Source: Synechococcus sp. RS9916
Lineage (GTDB): Bacteria > Cyanobacteriota > Cyanobacteriia > PCC-6307 > Cyanobiaceae
Direction: 5' to 3'
DNA: 64,000 bases
Assembly: GCF_000153825.1 (NCBI RefSeq)
Contig: NZ_DS022299.1
Coordinates: 1,390,869-1,454,868, forward strand
Under the pieces are notes generated by a model. The model saw only the letters and a program-made list of their open reading frames with translations. It did no database searches and was not told the DNA's origin. This document shows positions 35,408 through 44,463 of the stretch, one piece after another. Position numbers and translations under genes: made by a program. Within the stretch, counting starts at the first letter, position 1; the number at the start of each line of letters is the position of its first letter.

Positions 35408-36198
35408 CGCGCTGCCACCGCAACTCCAAGGGCCGCATCATCCGCCCACAGCCTCACCCTTGGATGGCGCAACAACCAACTGGCAGGCAGAGAGGGATCG
35501 CAACCGGTGGCGAACACCCGGGCCAGGATCTCGCGCTTGGCGTCACCTGTGACGATCAGATGCACTTCCTCCGCCGCCAGGATCTCGGCTAACCCCAGGG
35601 TGATCGCCCGGTTCGGCACCTGCTGGGGATCACCACCAAAAGCGGCAGCGTTCTGCTCCTGGGTGGCACGGCACAGGGAAACGCAGCGGCAGATCACATC
35701 CGCACCGCAGGGAGGCTCGTTGAAGCCCACATGGCCATTGGCCCCGAGCCCAAGCAGCTGCAAACCAACCCCTCCAGCCGCCTGCAGGGCGTGGCCATAG
35801 GCCATGGCCTCCTGTTCTGGATCGGCGGCCGCACCATTCGGAACCCGCAGCTGATCAGGCGACAACCCCAAAGGGCCAGCGAGCTGATGCTGCATGTAAG
35901 CAGCGAAGCTGTCCGGATCGGCAGCGGAACGGCCGACGTATTCATCGAGATTGAAGCTGAGCCAGCCCTGACGCAACCGGGCGCGTTCAGTAGAGCTCCA
36001 GTGATGCAAACGCTCCCGAAGGGCCGCATAAAACGGCTCCATCGTGCGCCCGGTGGCCAATCCCAGAGGTCGCGGATTGGTCTGCGTCAAACGCTGACGC
36101 AACGCTTGCTCCCAGTGATCGACCACGGCCTCCATCAGCCCGATGGGCTCGGGCCGCCGCTCCAGAACGATCGTGTCGGGCAGATGCAGTGCAGCCAC
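35404..36198 (-). CDS. nagB: Glucosamine-6-phosphate deaminase
   Basis: NagB converts glucosamine-6-phosphate to fructose-6-phosphate plus ammonia. The 264-residue protein has LGLATGRTMEPFYAAL (phosphate loop), SFNLDEYVG with Asp85, and LGLGANGHVGFNEP with Asn154, His156 and Glu161. Asn rather than Asp at the third position resembles the Gram-positive type, as I remember it. It overlaps the oxoprolinase by 4 nt and lies 12 bases after the SpoIID-like gene, so all three probably form one operon linked to wall recycling. 6-phosphogluconolactonase is less likely given the motif. Confidence 0.9.
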   Translation of the reverse strand: MAALHLPDTIVLERRPEPIGLMEAVVDHWEQALRQRLTQTNPRPLGLATGRTMEPFYAALRERLHHWSSTERARLRQGWLSFNLDEYVGRSAADPDSFAAYMQHQLAGPLGLSPDQLRVPNGAAADPEQEAMAYGHALQAAGGVGLQLLGLGANGHVGFNEPPCGADVICRCVSLCRATQEQNAAAFGGDPQQVPNRAITLGLAEILAAEEVHLIVTGDAKREILARVFATGCDPSLPASWLLRHPRVRLWADDAALGVAVAAR

Positions 36199-36210
36199 GG
36201 TTGGGCTTCA

Positions 36211-37638
36211 TCAACTGTTCCAGGCTGGCCTGAGCGCGGGGTGGAATGCCATGGATGGGTCATCCGCCGGCTGAAACGGGCGAATGGTAATGCCCCGGTA
36301 GTAGTGCCTGAGAATCTGACGAAAGTCAGCGCCTTGCTCCGCCAGGCCTCGGGCTCCCCACTGACTCATCCCCACGCCATGGCCAAACCCCTGGCCGCGC
36401 ACTTCCAGCACACGCCCGCTTTGCGGAGCACTCAATCCAGGCGCCGGCACAAGCGGAGGCGGCGGAGGCGGCGGGATCAAGGCCTGGGCACGGCCATGGC
36501 TTTGAGGCGAGGTGCTCGAACCACTGGCCGAATCACGCCAGAGCCCGATCAACAGGGGCCGATCACCCTCAGGTAAGCCACCCTGCTGCGCCGGACGACT
36601 GTGCTGACCCGCGACGTCCTGGGCCAGCCAGTTGAAACGGACCATCGTGCTTTTGAGGCCAAGCCGCTGGCGCAACTCACGACCGCTCAGCACCACAGAG
36701 CCTCCGGGTCCGCGCACCCGTACTGAGCGCAGGCGGCCGGTGGAGCTGGTGCGCAGCACGTCCACCGCCTGCAGACCACCGGTTTCCCGGAATGCCGCCT
36801 GCAACTGGCGGCGGTCGAACATCTGCGTCCAGCGATGGACCGGACTCTGAGCATCGTGATCGGGAACGCTCACCAGATAGGGCAGCTGTGTTCTCCACAC
36901 TTCTCCGCTGGGCTCGGTGGCGCCGCCGGAACTGCTGTGAAACACAGCATTGATCAACTTGCCGCCATGGACCATTACCAAGGAGCGGGTGGTGTCGACA
37001 GCCTCCTGGGTGCGCGGCGTGGCCGATTCCAGGCCTCGGTACACCTGACTGGCAACGGTGGCCTGCACATCAAAGCTGCCCTTTCGCCCCCGCTGCCGCA
37101 GGGCATAGGTCCGTGCTGCCACAGCCTGAGCCTGCAGGGCAGCCAAGGGCCAGTCCTGGGGCATCTCACTCCCCACCACGCTGGCCAGGTAGGTCTCGAC
37201 CCCCAGATGGTTCACCGCTTGGAGGCGGCCATTGCGCACCATCAGCTCCAGGGAGCCGGCGTAGCGCCGCTTCCCGAGCCAGATCCCACGAGGATCCTGG
37301 CTATGCACGGTCAATCCCGTCACGCGCACCTGGCGCTCTCCGCGCAGATCCGGGCTGTCCACCAACAACCGTCCCCTACTGAGGCGCACCTGCAAACGCG
37401 TCAGCTGCTGAGCCCGCCTGCCCAGGCCCCTGACTTGAAAGCGGTTGCTGCCATCCGCCCGCAGATCCAGACGGGCACCTTCCGCCACCAACACCCGCAT
37501 CTGCGGTTGCCGCGAGGTCATTTCCACGGCTGGGAGCGGAAGCACTGGGCCCAGCACGGGCTGAACCAGGGCGAGGCCAGCTGCCGCCACGGATACCCGA
37601 GCGAAGACAAACAGCCGATGGGAACCAGGCCTTGCCAT
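36211..37638 (-). CDS. SpoIID/LytB domain protein, exported
   Basis: This 475-residue protein has an N-terminal signal or anchor (LFVFARVSVAAAGLALVQPVLG). The SpoIID domain follows, containing GRLQAVNHLGVETYLASVVGSEMP, AVAARTYAL, and VFHSSSGGATEPSGEVW. The last part has GQGFGHGVGMSQWGARGLA and ILRHYYRGITI, the C-terminal SpoIID signature. SpoIID proteins cut glycan strands of denuded peptidoglycan; cyanobacterial homologues are little studied. I use the ATG at 37638. It heads an operon with nagB and oxoprolinase. Confidence 0.88.
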   Translation of the reverse strand: MARPGSHRLFVFARVSVAAAGLALVQPVLGPVLPLPAVEMTSRQPQMRVLVAEGARLDLRADGSNRFQVRGLGRRAQQLTRLQVRLSRGRLLVDSPDLRGERQVRVTGLTVHSQDPRGIWLGKRRYAGSLELMVRNGRLQAVNHLGVETYLASVVGSEMPQDWPLAALQAQAVAARTYALRQRGRKGSFDVQATVASQVYRGLESATPRTQEAVDTTRSLVMVHGGKLINAVFHSSSGGATEPSGEVWRTQLPYLVSVPDHDAQSPVHRWTQMFDRRQLQAAFRETGGLQAVDVLRTSSTGRLRSVRVRGPGGSVVLSGRELRQRLGLKSTMVRFNWLAQDVAGQHSRPAQQGGLPEGDRPLLIGLWRDSASGSSTSPQSHGRAQALIPPPPPPPLVPAPGLSAPQSGRVLEVRGQGFGHGVGMSQWGARGLAEQGADFRQILRHYYRGITIRPFQPADDPSMAFHPALRPAWNS

Positions 37639-37732
37639 GCCGTCCAATCGCCAGGGCAGCTCAGTGTGCCCTTCAGTCGCCAGGAGCACCAGGGTGCTGC
37701 ATGCCAGATTTGATGGTTGCCCGCCCTAGACC

Positions 37733-38680
37733 GTGCAGGTCACTTTCCTCGGCACCAGCTCCGGCGTTCCCACCAGGGCTCGCAATGTGTCCTCCGTCGC
37801 CCTGCGGCTGCCGCAGCGATCGGAACTGTGGTTGTTCGACTGCGGCGAAGGCACCCAACATCAATTTCTGCGCAGTGATCTGCGCCTCTCGCAACTGCGC
37901 CGGGTGTTCATCACCCACATGCATGGCGACCACGTGTTTGGCCTGCCCGGTCTGCTTGCCAGCCTGGGGCTGGCGGGCAACAGCTCCGGCGTGGATCTCT
38001 ACGGCCCGGACCCCCTTGAGGCCTACTTGCAAGGAGTGCTGCGCACCAGTTCGACCCGCATCGGCTACCCGATGGCGTTCCACCGGGTGAAAGAGCCCGC
38101 CCAACAGGGAACGCTGGTGCTTGAAGACGACGACATCATTGTGCGCGCCACACCCCTCACCCACCGGGTGCCGGCCTACGCCTACCGCATCGAGCAGAAA
38201 CCGAGGGCTGGTCGCTTCGACGTAGCCAAAGCGCACGCGCTGGACATCCCCCCGGGACCGATCTATGGCGAACTGCAGCAAGGGCGCACCGTCACCCTGG
38301 AGGATGGGCGCACCATTGATGGGCGCGATCTCTGTGGCCCTGCCCGCCCGGGGGTGAGCGTGGTGTATTGCACCGACACGGTGTTCTGTGAAGCAGCGGT
38401 CGAGCTGGCGCGCGGCGCCGATCTGCTAATCCACGAATCCACCTTTTCCCATGCCGAAGCGGAGATGGCATTTCAGCGCCAGCACTCCACCAGCACCATG
38501 GCCGCCCAGACGGCGGCGGAGGCAGGGGTCAAACAGCTAGCCCTCACCCATCTCAGTCCGCGTTACGCCCCGGGAAATCCAGTGACCCCGCAAGATCTGC
38601 TGCAGGAAGCGCAGGCGATCTTCCCCAACACGCTGCTGGCCAAAGACTTCCTCACCCTCGAGATCAGCCCCCCGGCCTAA
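37733..38680 (+). CDS. rnz: Ribonuclease Z
   Basis: RNase Z is the zinc endonuclease that removes the 3' trailer of tRNA precursors lacking an encoded CCA. This suits the tRNA-Val in this window, which has no encoded CCA. The 315-residue protein starts at GTG 37733 with [19 protein letters not shown]. It has the metal motif [13 protein letters not shown] and, later, [13 protein letters not shown] and LTHLSPRY. It diverges from the SpoIID-like gene. Confidence 0.96.
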   Translation: MQVTFLGTSSGVPTRARNVSSVALRLPQRSELWLFDCGEGTQHQFLRSDLRLSQLRRVFITHMHGDHVFGLPGLLASLGLAGNSSGVDLYGPDPLEAYLQGVLRTSSTRIGYPMAFHRVKEPAQQGTLVLEDDDIIVRATPLTHRVPAYAYRIEQKPRAGRFDVAKAHALDIPPGPIYGELQQGRTVTLEDGRTIDGRDLCGPARPGVSVVYCTDTVFCEAAVELARGADLLIHESTFSHAEAEMAFQRQHSTSTMAAQTAAEAGVKQLALTHLSPRYAPGNPVTPQDLLQEAQAIFPNTLLAKDFLTLEISPPA

Positions 38681-38787
38681 GTCGGCTGCAACAGTTCATG
38701 AGCACGCCCCGGGAACGCCCCCAAGGGGTCATCCGCCCGTGATACAAGAGCTTGGTGCGGTGTATCCGTCAGATTCTGGTGTCCTTT

Positions 38788-39300
38788 ATGGCCTCTCCCT
38801 TTCATTCCTTGCAACGGTCTTTAAGCCGGCTGCTGCTCGTTCTGCCTGCGCTGGTCGCTCTCACCTTCAGCTCTCCTGCTCTGGCTGCCCAGTGGGATGC
38901 AGACACCCTCACGGTCAACGCCGACGCCAGCGGCACTGAAGTGACCTTCTCCGAACAGGAGATCAAAACTGGCCGCAAGGTTTTCAACACCAGCTGCGGC
39001 ACTTGCCATGCCGGTGGCATCACCAAAACCAACCACAACGTGGGCCTCGACCCCGAAACCCTCGCCCTGGCCACTCCGGCCCGTAACAGCGTTGAGGGTC
39101 TGGTGGACTACCTGAACGACCCCACCTCCTACGACGGGGAATACAGCATCGCTGACCTGCACCCAAGCATCCGCAGCCGCGATCTGTATCCCGCCATGCG
39201 CGATCTGACCGATGAAGACCTGCGCCTGATGGCGGGCTACATCCTCGTGGCCCCGAAGGTTCTGGGCGAAGAGTGGGGTGGCGGCAAGATCTACTTCTGA
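38788..39300 (+). CDS. psbV: Photosystem II cytochrome c550
   Basis: PsbV is the lumenal extrinsic haem protein that stabilises the manganese cluster and chloride binding of PSII. From ATG 38788 it has 170 residues with a signal peptide ending SSPALA (about residue 33). The haem motif is C70-G-T-C73-H74. The frame is open from 38752, but the first 12 residues would precede the signal and are unlikely. A terminator (39325-39350) follows at once, so it is probably monocistronic. Confidence 0.97.
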   Translation: MASPFHSLQRSLSRLLLVLPALVALTFSSPALAAQWDADTLTVNADASGTEVTFSEQEIKTGRKVFNTSCGTCHAGGITKTNHNVGLDPETLALATPARNSVEGLVDYLNDPTSYDGEYSIADLHPSIRSRDLYPAMRDLTDEDLRLMAGYILVAPKVLGEEWGGGKIYF

Positions 39301-39324
39301 TCCCCAGCCTTCTCAAACCATCAC

Positions 39325-39350
39325 AAAGCCGCCCCAGAGGCGGCTTTTTT
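39325..39350. terminator. Intrinsic terminator after psbV
   Basis: AAAGCCGCC (39325-39333) pairs with GGCGGCTTT (39339-39347) around CCAGA. The T-run continues to 39350. Confidence 0.85.
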
Positions 39351-39409
39351 GTGCCCGATTGCAGGAGTTCAACAGACTCAAACTGGGCTTGTGGGGCCGA
39401 TCGGAAGGC

Positions 39410-39799
39410 CTAGGGCTGGCGGTTGGAGGGCTCCAACGAGCGGGGTTGACGGCTGTACCACCACTCCTGCAAGCCAGGGGTGAACCGAACCGAGAACAGC
39501 GTTAACACCGTGGAGGTTGGCCGCGATCCCGGCTGCAGCAGCTCCACCGCATAGGAGGGACAACGGCGAGCAGCAAGATCAGGCACAAAGCGGCGTCCAA
39601 CGCGGCGCCAACTGGGTTCCTTGCTGCGCCACACCAGCCGACAGCAAGGCCAGGGCAACTCCTCACGGTCGAACAGGCGGCAGCAAGGACCGATCACACG
39701 GAAGCTGTATTGACCGCCAGGGCTGGTGTGAATGCTGCCGTGCTCGAGCAGGTCTTCGACTTCAGGTCTGGCGGGAGCGGCCGCTGACGCTGCAGGCAT
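39410..39799 (-). CDS. Conserved hypothetical protein
   Basis: This 129-residue protein contains EDLLEHGSIHTSPGGQYSFRVIGPCCRLFDREELPWPCCRLVWRS and WRRVGRRFVPDLAARRCPSYAVELLQPGS. Five cysteines, including two Cys-Cys pairs, and many Arg and Trp residues stand out. I recognise it only as a protein seen in marine Synechococcus. It lacks a signal peptide. The cysteines could bind metal, but no known motif fits. Confidence 0.65.
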   Translation of the reverse strand: MPAASAAAPARPEVEDLLEHGSIHTSPGGQYSFRVIGPCCRLFDREELPWPCCRLVWRSKEPSWRRVGRRFVPDLAARRCPSYAVELLQPGSRPTSTVLTLFSVRFTPGLQEWWYSRQPRSLEPSNRQP

Positions 39800-39921
39800 G
39801 GCTGTTCAGAGACAGGGCCACACCCTGCCACCAAAAAGCCACCCCTAGGGGTGGCCAATGGACAGTCCGTCGAAGCGACGATGGGGGTGTCAAACCACTT
39901 GTCAGATCCTTGGGATCGAGC

Positions 39922-40221
39922 TCAATAGAGCTCTTCCTCAGCGTGGGTCTTGATGGTGCAGTCGGAGGTGGGGTAAGCCACGCAGGTCAGCACGAAGCCA
40001 GCTTCGATCTGGTCGTCGTCCAGGAAGCTCTGGTCGGACTGGTCAACGGTGCCAGCAGTGATTTTGCCTGCACAGGTGGAGCAAGCGCCTGCACGGCAGG
40101 AATAGGGAAGATCGATGCCCTGCTCTTCAGCGGCGTCGAGGATGTACTGGTCGTCGGGCACTTCGATGGTCTTGTTCAGACCTTCGCTCTCGCTGACCAG
40201 AGTGACCTTGTAGGAAGCCAT
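39922..40221 (-). CDS. petF: Plant-type [2Fe-2S] ferredoxin
   Basis: This soluble electron carrier takes electrons from photosystem I to FNR, FTR, nitrite reductase and other enzymes. The 99-residue protein has the four cluster ligands Cys42, Cys47, Cys50 and Cys80 (CRAGACSTC and LTC). It has the acidic C-terminal end EEELY typical of the main photosynthetic ferredoxin. It is monocistronic by appearance, with prmA 139 bases upstream on the same strand. Confidence 0.96.
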   Translation of the reverse strand: MASYKVTLVSESEGLNKTIEVPDDQYILDAAEEQGIDLPYSCRAGACSTCAGKITAGTVDQSDQSFLDDDQIEAGFVLTCVAYPTSDCTIKTHAEEELY

Positions 40222-40360
40222 GGATGGATGGGGTGTGCAGTGACCTGAAAAACAGGCATGCAGGACTGAACACTTCTACATCGGACTGGGGCAATCCCAC
40301 CCTTTTCAACGAGGCTTTCCAGACAAGGCCAATCAGATCCAGAGCACTGATAAGCCGAAC

Positions 40361-41275
40361 TTATGCAGTTTTCGGGCGCTGGATCTCGAGCAAACCCCAG
40401 CGCCCCTGGGAGCCCAGCTCCGTGACTGACCAGCCCAATCCCTCCAGCACGCTGGTGAGACGGGGAGCCTGCTCCACCAGCAGTCCACTGAGCAATCCAC
40501 GCCCTCCCGGAGCCAGCACGCTGGTGAATTGGGGAGAAAGCGCTTCAATCACCGGAGCCAGGATGTTGCAGAGCAACAGCTCAGACGGTTGGCCGGCATG
40601 CATGGCCGCCAGCACCTCCACCGAACCCTGCTGCACGCTCAGCTGCTGATCCGTCAGACCGTTCAGCCCGGCGTTGTCCCGGGTGGCGCGCTCCGCCAAG
40701 GAATCGGTGTCTGCCGCCAAGACCCTTTCGGCACCCAACGCCAATGCCGCCAGACTGAGCACGCCACTGCCACAGCCCAGATCGGCAACGGTCAGACCCA
40801 CCGGCGGCCGGGCCTCGAGCGCCTCCAAACACAGGCGTGTGGTGGGGTGACTGCCGGTGCCAAACGCACTGCCTGGGTCCATGCGCAGCACAAGGCGATG
40901 GGCATGCTCCTGGGGAGCCTCCAACCATGCAGGCAGGATCAGAAGCCTCTGGCCCACCGGATCCGCCTGCCAGTGCTGCTTCCAGGTAAGGCTCCAGTCC
41001 TCATCATCAAGCTGGACCCACTCCGGCTGCGGGAACGACAGACCAAAGGTTTCGGCGAGGGGCCGCAGGCTGTCGACCAACTCCCTCCGCTGGTCTTCAT
41101 CCCACTCCGGCGCGGGCAACCAGGCCAGGAGGGTGCGCTGATCGGGGCGCTCCGGTGCATGCTGCACGGCCAGTCGGTGCAAGCCGAGGCTGTCCAACTT
41201 CCACAACAGGGACTCCTCCAACTCCGACTGGAGGGGCAAGGAAAGGCGCCACCAGCGCAGGGAGTTGGAGGTCAT
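40361..41275 (-). CDS. prmA: Ribosomal protein L11 methyltransferase
   Basis: PrmA trimethylates L11. The 304-residue protein has the N-terminal substrate-recognition domain and the SAM motif VADLGCGSGVLSLAALALGA. It contains AFGTGSHPTTRLCLEAL and the substrate loop LLCNILAPVIEAL. It lies 28 bases after serA on the same strand, a pairing common in marine Synechococcus as I remember it. Confidence 0.93.
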   Translation of the reverse strand: MTSNSLRWWRLSLPLQSELEESLLWKLDSLGLHRLAVQHAPERPDQRTLLAWLPAPEWDEDQRRELVDSLRPLAETFGLSFPQPEWVQLDDEDWSLTWKQHWQADPVGQRLLILPAWLEAPQEHAHRLVLRMDPGSAFGTGSHPTTRLCLEALEARPPVGLTVADLGCGSGVLSLAALALGAERVLAADTDSLAERATRDNAGLNGLTDQQLSVQQGSVEVLAAMHAGQPSELLLCNILAPVIEALSPQFTSVLAPGGRGLLSGLLVEQAPRLTSVLEGLGWSVTELGSQGRWGLLEIQRPKTA

Positions 41276-41303
41276 GGCAGAACGGACAACACCGGAGGAG
41301 CGA

Positions 41304-42890
41304 TCAGAGAGTCACAGGGTGGGCTTCCTGAATGCCGTCAATGGCATTGATGTTGGCCAACAAGGTGGGAGGAATCGGATCGTCGATGCTCAGCACCATC
41401 ACCGCATCACCACGCACGATCCGGCGTCCCACCTGCATCGAGGCGATATTGACATTGTGCTCGCCGAGCACAGACCCCAACTGACCAATGATTCCCGGCA
41501 TATCCCGGTGACGGGTGAAGAGCATGTGACGGCTGGGCGGCACATTCACTGGGAATTCATCAATCGTGGTGACCCGCAGCTCACCATCGGCAAACACCGC
41601 ACCGGTGACACTGTGCCCCCCCTGGGACCCACGTGTGGTGAGCTGAAGCGAACCACCAGCGAAATCGCGGCTTGCCTCATCCTTCACTTCCAAGACGTGA
41701 ATGCCGCGGGCTTTGGCCTCAAGGGCTGCGTTCACATAGTTGATCCGTTCCCCGAGCGCATTGGACAGCAAACCCTTCAGCGCTGCGATCACCAGAGGCT
41801 GGGAGGGATGCTCGGAGAATTCACCCTGAAGACGCACTTCAAGCTCCTCCACCTGACCGCCGGCCAATTGGCTGATCAGCAGACCCAACGTTTCCGCGAG
41901 CTGCAGATGGGGCTTCAAGCGCTCCATGATCTCGGCACTGAGGCCTGGGATGTTGACCGCACTGCGGGCCGGCAGCCCCAACAACACGTCGCGAATCTGC
42001 TCCGCCACATCGGTGGCGACATTCTCTTGGGCTTCTTCGGTGGAAGCGCCTAGGTGCGGCGTGAGCACGAGGCCCCGTTGCACCTTCCGCAGCGGGGAAT
42101 CTTCCGCCAGAGGCTCGCTGGCAAACACATCCACACCAGCACCGGCGATCACCCCGTTTTCGATCGCTTCAGCCAGGGCCGCTTCATCGATGATTCCGCC
42201 CCGGGCACAGTTCACCAGACGCGCCGTGGATTTCATGCTGCGCAGCAGCTCAGCATTCACCAGGTTTTCGGTGTCGGGAGTGCGGGGGATATGCAGCGTG
42301 ATGTAGTCCGCTGAGCTGAACAGATCCGGCAGCTGGGTGAGGCGCACCTGCATTTGCTGGGCGCGCTCAAGCGAGACAAACGGGTCATAGGCGATGACCT
42401 CCATGCCCATGGCCTTGGCCACCTTGGCCACATGGGAGCCGATCTTGCCGAGGCCGACCACCCCTAAAACCTTTTTATAAAGCTCGTTTCCGACGTATTT
42501 CTTGCGATCCCAGGCGCCCTCACGCATGGAGGCATGGGCCTGGGGGACATGGCGGGAGAGGGAGAGCAGCAAAGCAAGGGCATGCTCAGCCGCCGCAATG
42601 GTGTTGCCCTCTGGGGAATTCACCACAAGCACGCCTCGCTGCGTCGCAGCGGGGACGTCCACGTTGTCGACGCCGACTCCGGCCCGCCCCACGATGCGGA
42701 GCTTGTCGGCGGCCGCGATCACATCGGCGGTCACTTGCGTGCCGGAGCGGATCATCAAGGCGTCGTATTCACCGATGATCGATTTCAGCTCTTCTGGGCT
42801 GAGACCGGTGCGCTGATCGACCTGGGCCACCTGGCTCAGGATGTCGATGCCGGCCTGATCAATGGGGTCGGAAACCAGAACTTTTGTCAT
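41304..42890 (-). CDS. serA: D-3-phosphoglycerate dehydrogenase
   Basis: SerA catalyses the first step of the phosphorylated serine pathway. The protein is 528 residues from ATG 42890 (another ATG is directly upstream at 42893). Its long form has a substrate domain, the NAD domain with GVVGLGKIGSHVAKVA, the catalytic-His region VLTPHLGASTEEAQ, an ASB domain, and a C-terminal ACT domain (HRDMPGIIGQLGSVLGEHNVN). The ACT domain suggests serine feedback, though this type is not always inhibited. It diverges from the membrane-protein gene at 42969. Confidence 0.95.
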   Translation of the reverse strand: MTKVLVSDPIDQAGIDILSQVAQVDQRTGLSPEELKSIIGEYDALMIRSGTQVTADVIAAADKLRIVGRAGVGVDNVDVPAATQRGVLVVNSPEGNTIAAAEHALALLLSLSRHVPQAHASMREGAWDRKKYVGNELYKKVLGVVGLGKIGSHVAKVAKAMGMEVIAYDPFVSLERAQQMQVRLTQLPDLFSSADYITLHIPRTPDTENLVNAELLRSMKSTARLVNCARGGIIDEAALAEAIENGVIAGAGVDVFASEPLAEDSPLRKVQRGLVLTPHLGASTEEAQENVATDVAEQIRDVLLGLPARSAVNIPGLSAEIMERLKPHLQLAETLGLLISQLAGGQVEELEVRLQGEFSEHPSQPLVIAALKGLLSNALGERINYVNAALEAKARGIHVLEVKDEASRDFAGGSLQLTTRGSQGGHSVTGAVFADGELRVTTIDEFPVNVPPSRHMLFTRHRDMPGIIGQLGSVLGEHNVNIASMQVGRRIVRGDAVMVLSIDDPIPPTLLANINAIDGIQEAHPVTL

Positions 42891-42968
42891 CAACCGGCGA
42901 AAGACTGCCGTGGGCCACTGTAAAGACAGGCCCGCAGGCCAGAATCGAACGCTCTCAGGGACTCACCC

Positions 42969-43484
42969 ATGCCTGTCTGCGTGCTGGTGCTGAAGGAACA
43001 AGAAGCCGCCGCATCGCTGGAACAGAAGCTGCGGGCCAATGGCCTGCCCCTTCAGCGCTGCCTGTTGGTGTCGCCTGCGAAGGGCAGTGCCGATGGCGTG
43101 TCCTTCGACTCGGTGGATCTGCTCAACTTGAAAAAGGCGCGCCAGCAGCGCCAGCGCACCATGGCCCGCTGGCTGCTCCCATTTGGGTTCATGGCGGGGC
43201 TGACCTTCACGCAGATCACCACCCTCGAAACCTTTGCCGCCCTCGGCCCCTGGGGCCAACCTGTGATGGGTGGCCTGCTGGGGATGGGATCAGGCCTGAT
43301 GGGCAGTTACGCCGCCGCCGCCAGCGTTCCTTCTGACAACGAAGACGGCGTTCGCATCCTGCGGAACCGCCACGAAGAGAACCGCTGGTTGCTGCTGCTG
43401 GAAACGCCCACCGGCATCGAACCACCGTGGCAACTGCTGCAGAGTGCTCGACCGATTCAGGTGGTGCGCCTCAACGACCTGTGA
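42969..43484 (+). CDS. Conserved membrane-associated protein
   Basis: This 171-residue protein is cytoplasmic at first (VCVLVLKEQEAAASLEQKLRANG). A hydrophobic, glycine-rich segment of about 50 residues follows (WLLPFGFMAGLTF; PVMGGLLGMGSGLMGSYAAAASV), which looks like one or two membrane passes. A short C-terminal globular part comes last (ENRWLLLLETPTGIEPPWQLL). The family is conserved in cyanobacteria, with function unknown to me. Its stop overlaps the GTG start of the PSII S4 gene. Confidence 0.75.
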   Translation: MPVCVLVLKEQEAAASLEQKLRANGLPLQRCLLVSPAKGSADGVSFDSVDLLNLKKARQQRQRTMARWLLPFGFMAGLTFTQITTLETFAALGPWGQPVMGGLLGMGSGLMGSYAAAASVPSDNEDGVRILRNRHEENRWLLLLETPTGIEPPWQLLQSARPIQVVRLNDL

Positions 43485-44272
43485 GGCTGCCGCGACAAGC
43501 CTTGCTGCAAGGCAGCCAAGATCCCGAAGGCCTCGACGCATTGATCGACGTGGCCGACCAAGTCCTGCGCACCTGGCAGCCCCAATGGTCGTGCTTTGTC
43601 TCAGCGCCCCTGCGGGAAGACGCGGTCCAACGTCTGGCCGTCCTGACCGAGCTGCAAATCCACGCTGATGGAGGACGACCGGAAGCGGAACGACAGCGGT
43701 TGCTGATCAGCCGCTGCGAAGGCGGCACCGTCCCCCAAGAGGAGCATCCCCTGCCCGTGATGGGGCTGGAGGTGGAAGGCAACTTCCTGTTCGACCCCGT
43801 GGACCCCCACGACATGCGTGCGGCGATTCTGGAACTGGGCATCGAGGCCGGGCATCTCGGCGACCTTTGGATCCGCGGCGATCGTGGAGCCCAGCTGCTC
43901 TGCACACCTGAAGCAGCCGTGGCACTCCATGGCCGTAGCGGCCGTGTTCGCGATGTGGACATCCAGCTCGAGGAGCGGCCGGTGGCGTCGCTGCAATTGC
44001 CGCAGAGCCGCGTCCCCAAACGGTTCGCCAGCGTCGAAGCCTCCTGCCGACTCGACGCCATTGCCTCAGCGGGCTTCGGCCTCTCCCGGGCAAAGGTGGT
44101 GGATCAGATCCGCAGCGGGCGTTTGCGCCTCAACTGGCAATCCGTTCGCCAAGCCAGCAAAGATCTGAGAGTGGGTGATCGACTGCAGCTGCAAGATCGC
44201 GGCAGCGTGGAGGTGCTGGCTCTCGAACGCACCAAAAAAGACCGCTGGAGGGTTCACATGGAACGCCGCTAA
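43481..44272 (+). CDS. Photosystem II S4 domain protein
   Basis: This 263-residue cyanobacterial/plastid protein has a C-terminal S4 RNA-binding domain (about 190-250: RLDAIASAGFGLSRAKVVDQIRSGRLRLNW). The N-terminal domain resembles YlmH (LVEG-type: GLEVEGNFLFDPVDPHDMRAAILELGIEAGHLGDLWI). The GTG at 43481 overlaps the previous stop (GTGA), and the reading frame upstream of it is only shadow. The family is linked to PSII by phylogeny and expression; a ribosome-related task is equally possible. Confidence 0.88.
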   Translation: MRLPRQALLQGSQDPEGLDALIDVADQVLRTWQPQWSCFVSAPLREDAVQRLAVLTELQIHADGGRPEAERQRLLISRCEGGTVPQEEHPLPVMGLEVEGNFLFDPVDPHDMRAAILELGIEAGHLGDLWIRGDRGAQLLCTPEAAVALHGRSGRVRDVDIQLEERPVASLQLPQSRVPKRFASVEASCRLDAIASAGFGLSRAKVVDQIRSGRLRLNWQSVRQASKDLRVGDRLQLQDRGSVEVLALERTKKDRWRVHMERR

Positions 44273-44365
44273 GCACGGAACAGCCAACTCCAAATTCAGA
44301 CCGGCTGCTACATTCTTTGGCGCACCAATGAGGTGCAAACCGCTTTCACTACAAAGTGAACTGTC

Positions 44366-44437
44366 GGGCGATTAGCTCAGGGGTAGAGCACTACATTGAC
44401 ATTGTAGGAGTCACTGGTTCAAATCCAGTATCGCCCA
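44366..44437 (+). tRNA. tRNA-Val (GAC)
   Basis: This is a full cloverleaf. The acceptor stem GGGCGAT (44366-44372) pairs with ATCGCCC (44430-44436), with discriminator A at 44437. The D arm is GCTC...GAGC. The anticodon stem CTACA/TGTAG has loop TTGACAT with anticodon GAC. The T arm is ACTGG-TTCAAAT-CCAGT. The variable loop is short. CCA is not encoded (TAT follows), so it must be added after RNase Z processing. Confidence 0.95.
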
Positions 44438-44463
44438 TATCCCTTGCAGGGGAATGAAAGTCC

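Noticed and set aside
34436-35800. Open plus-strand frame of 454 codons opposite oxoprolinase and nagB
   Set aside because: It is composed of His/Gln/Arg-rich shadow sequence without domains. The minus-strand genes are well supported.
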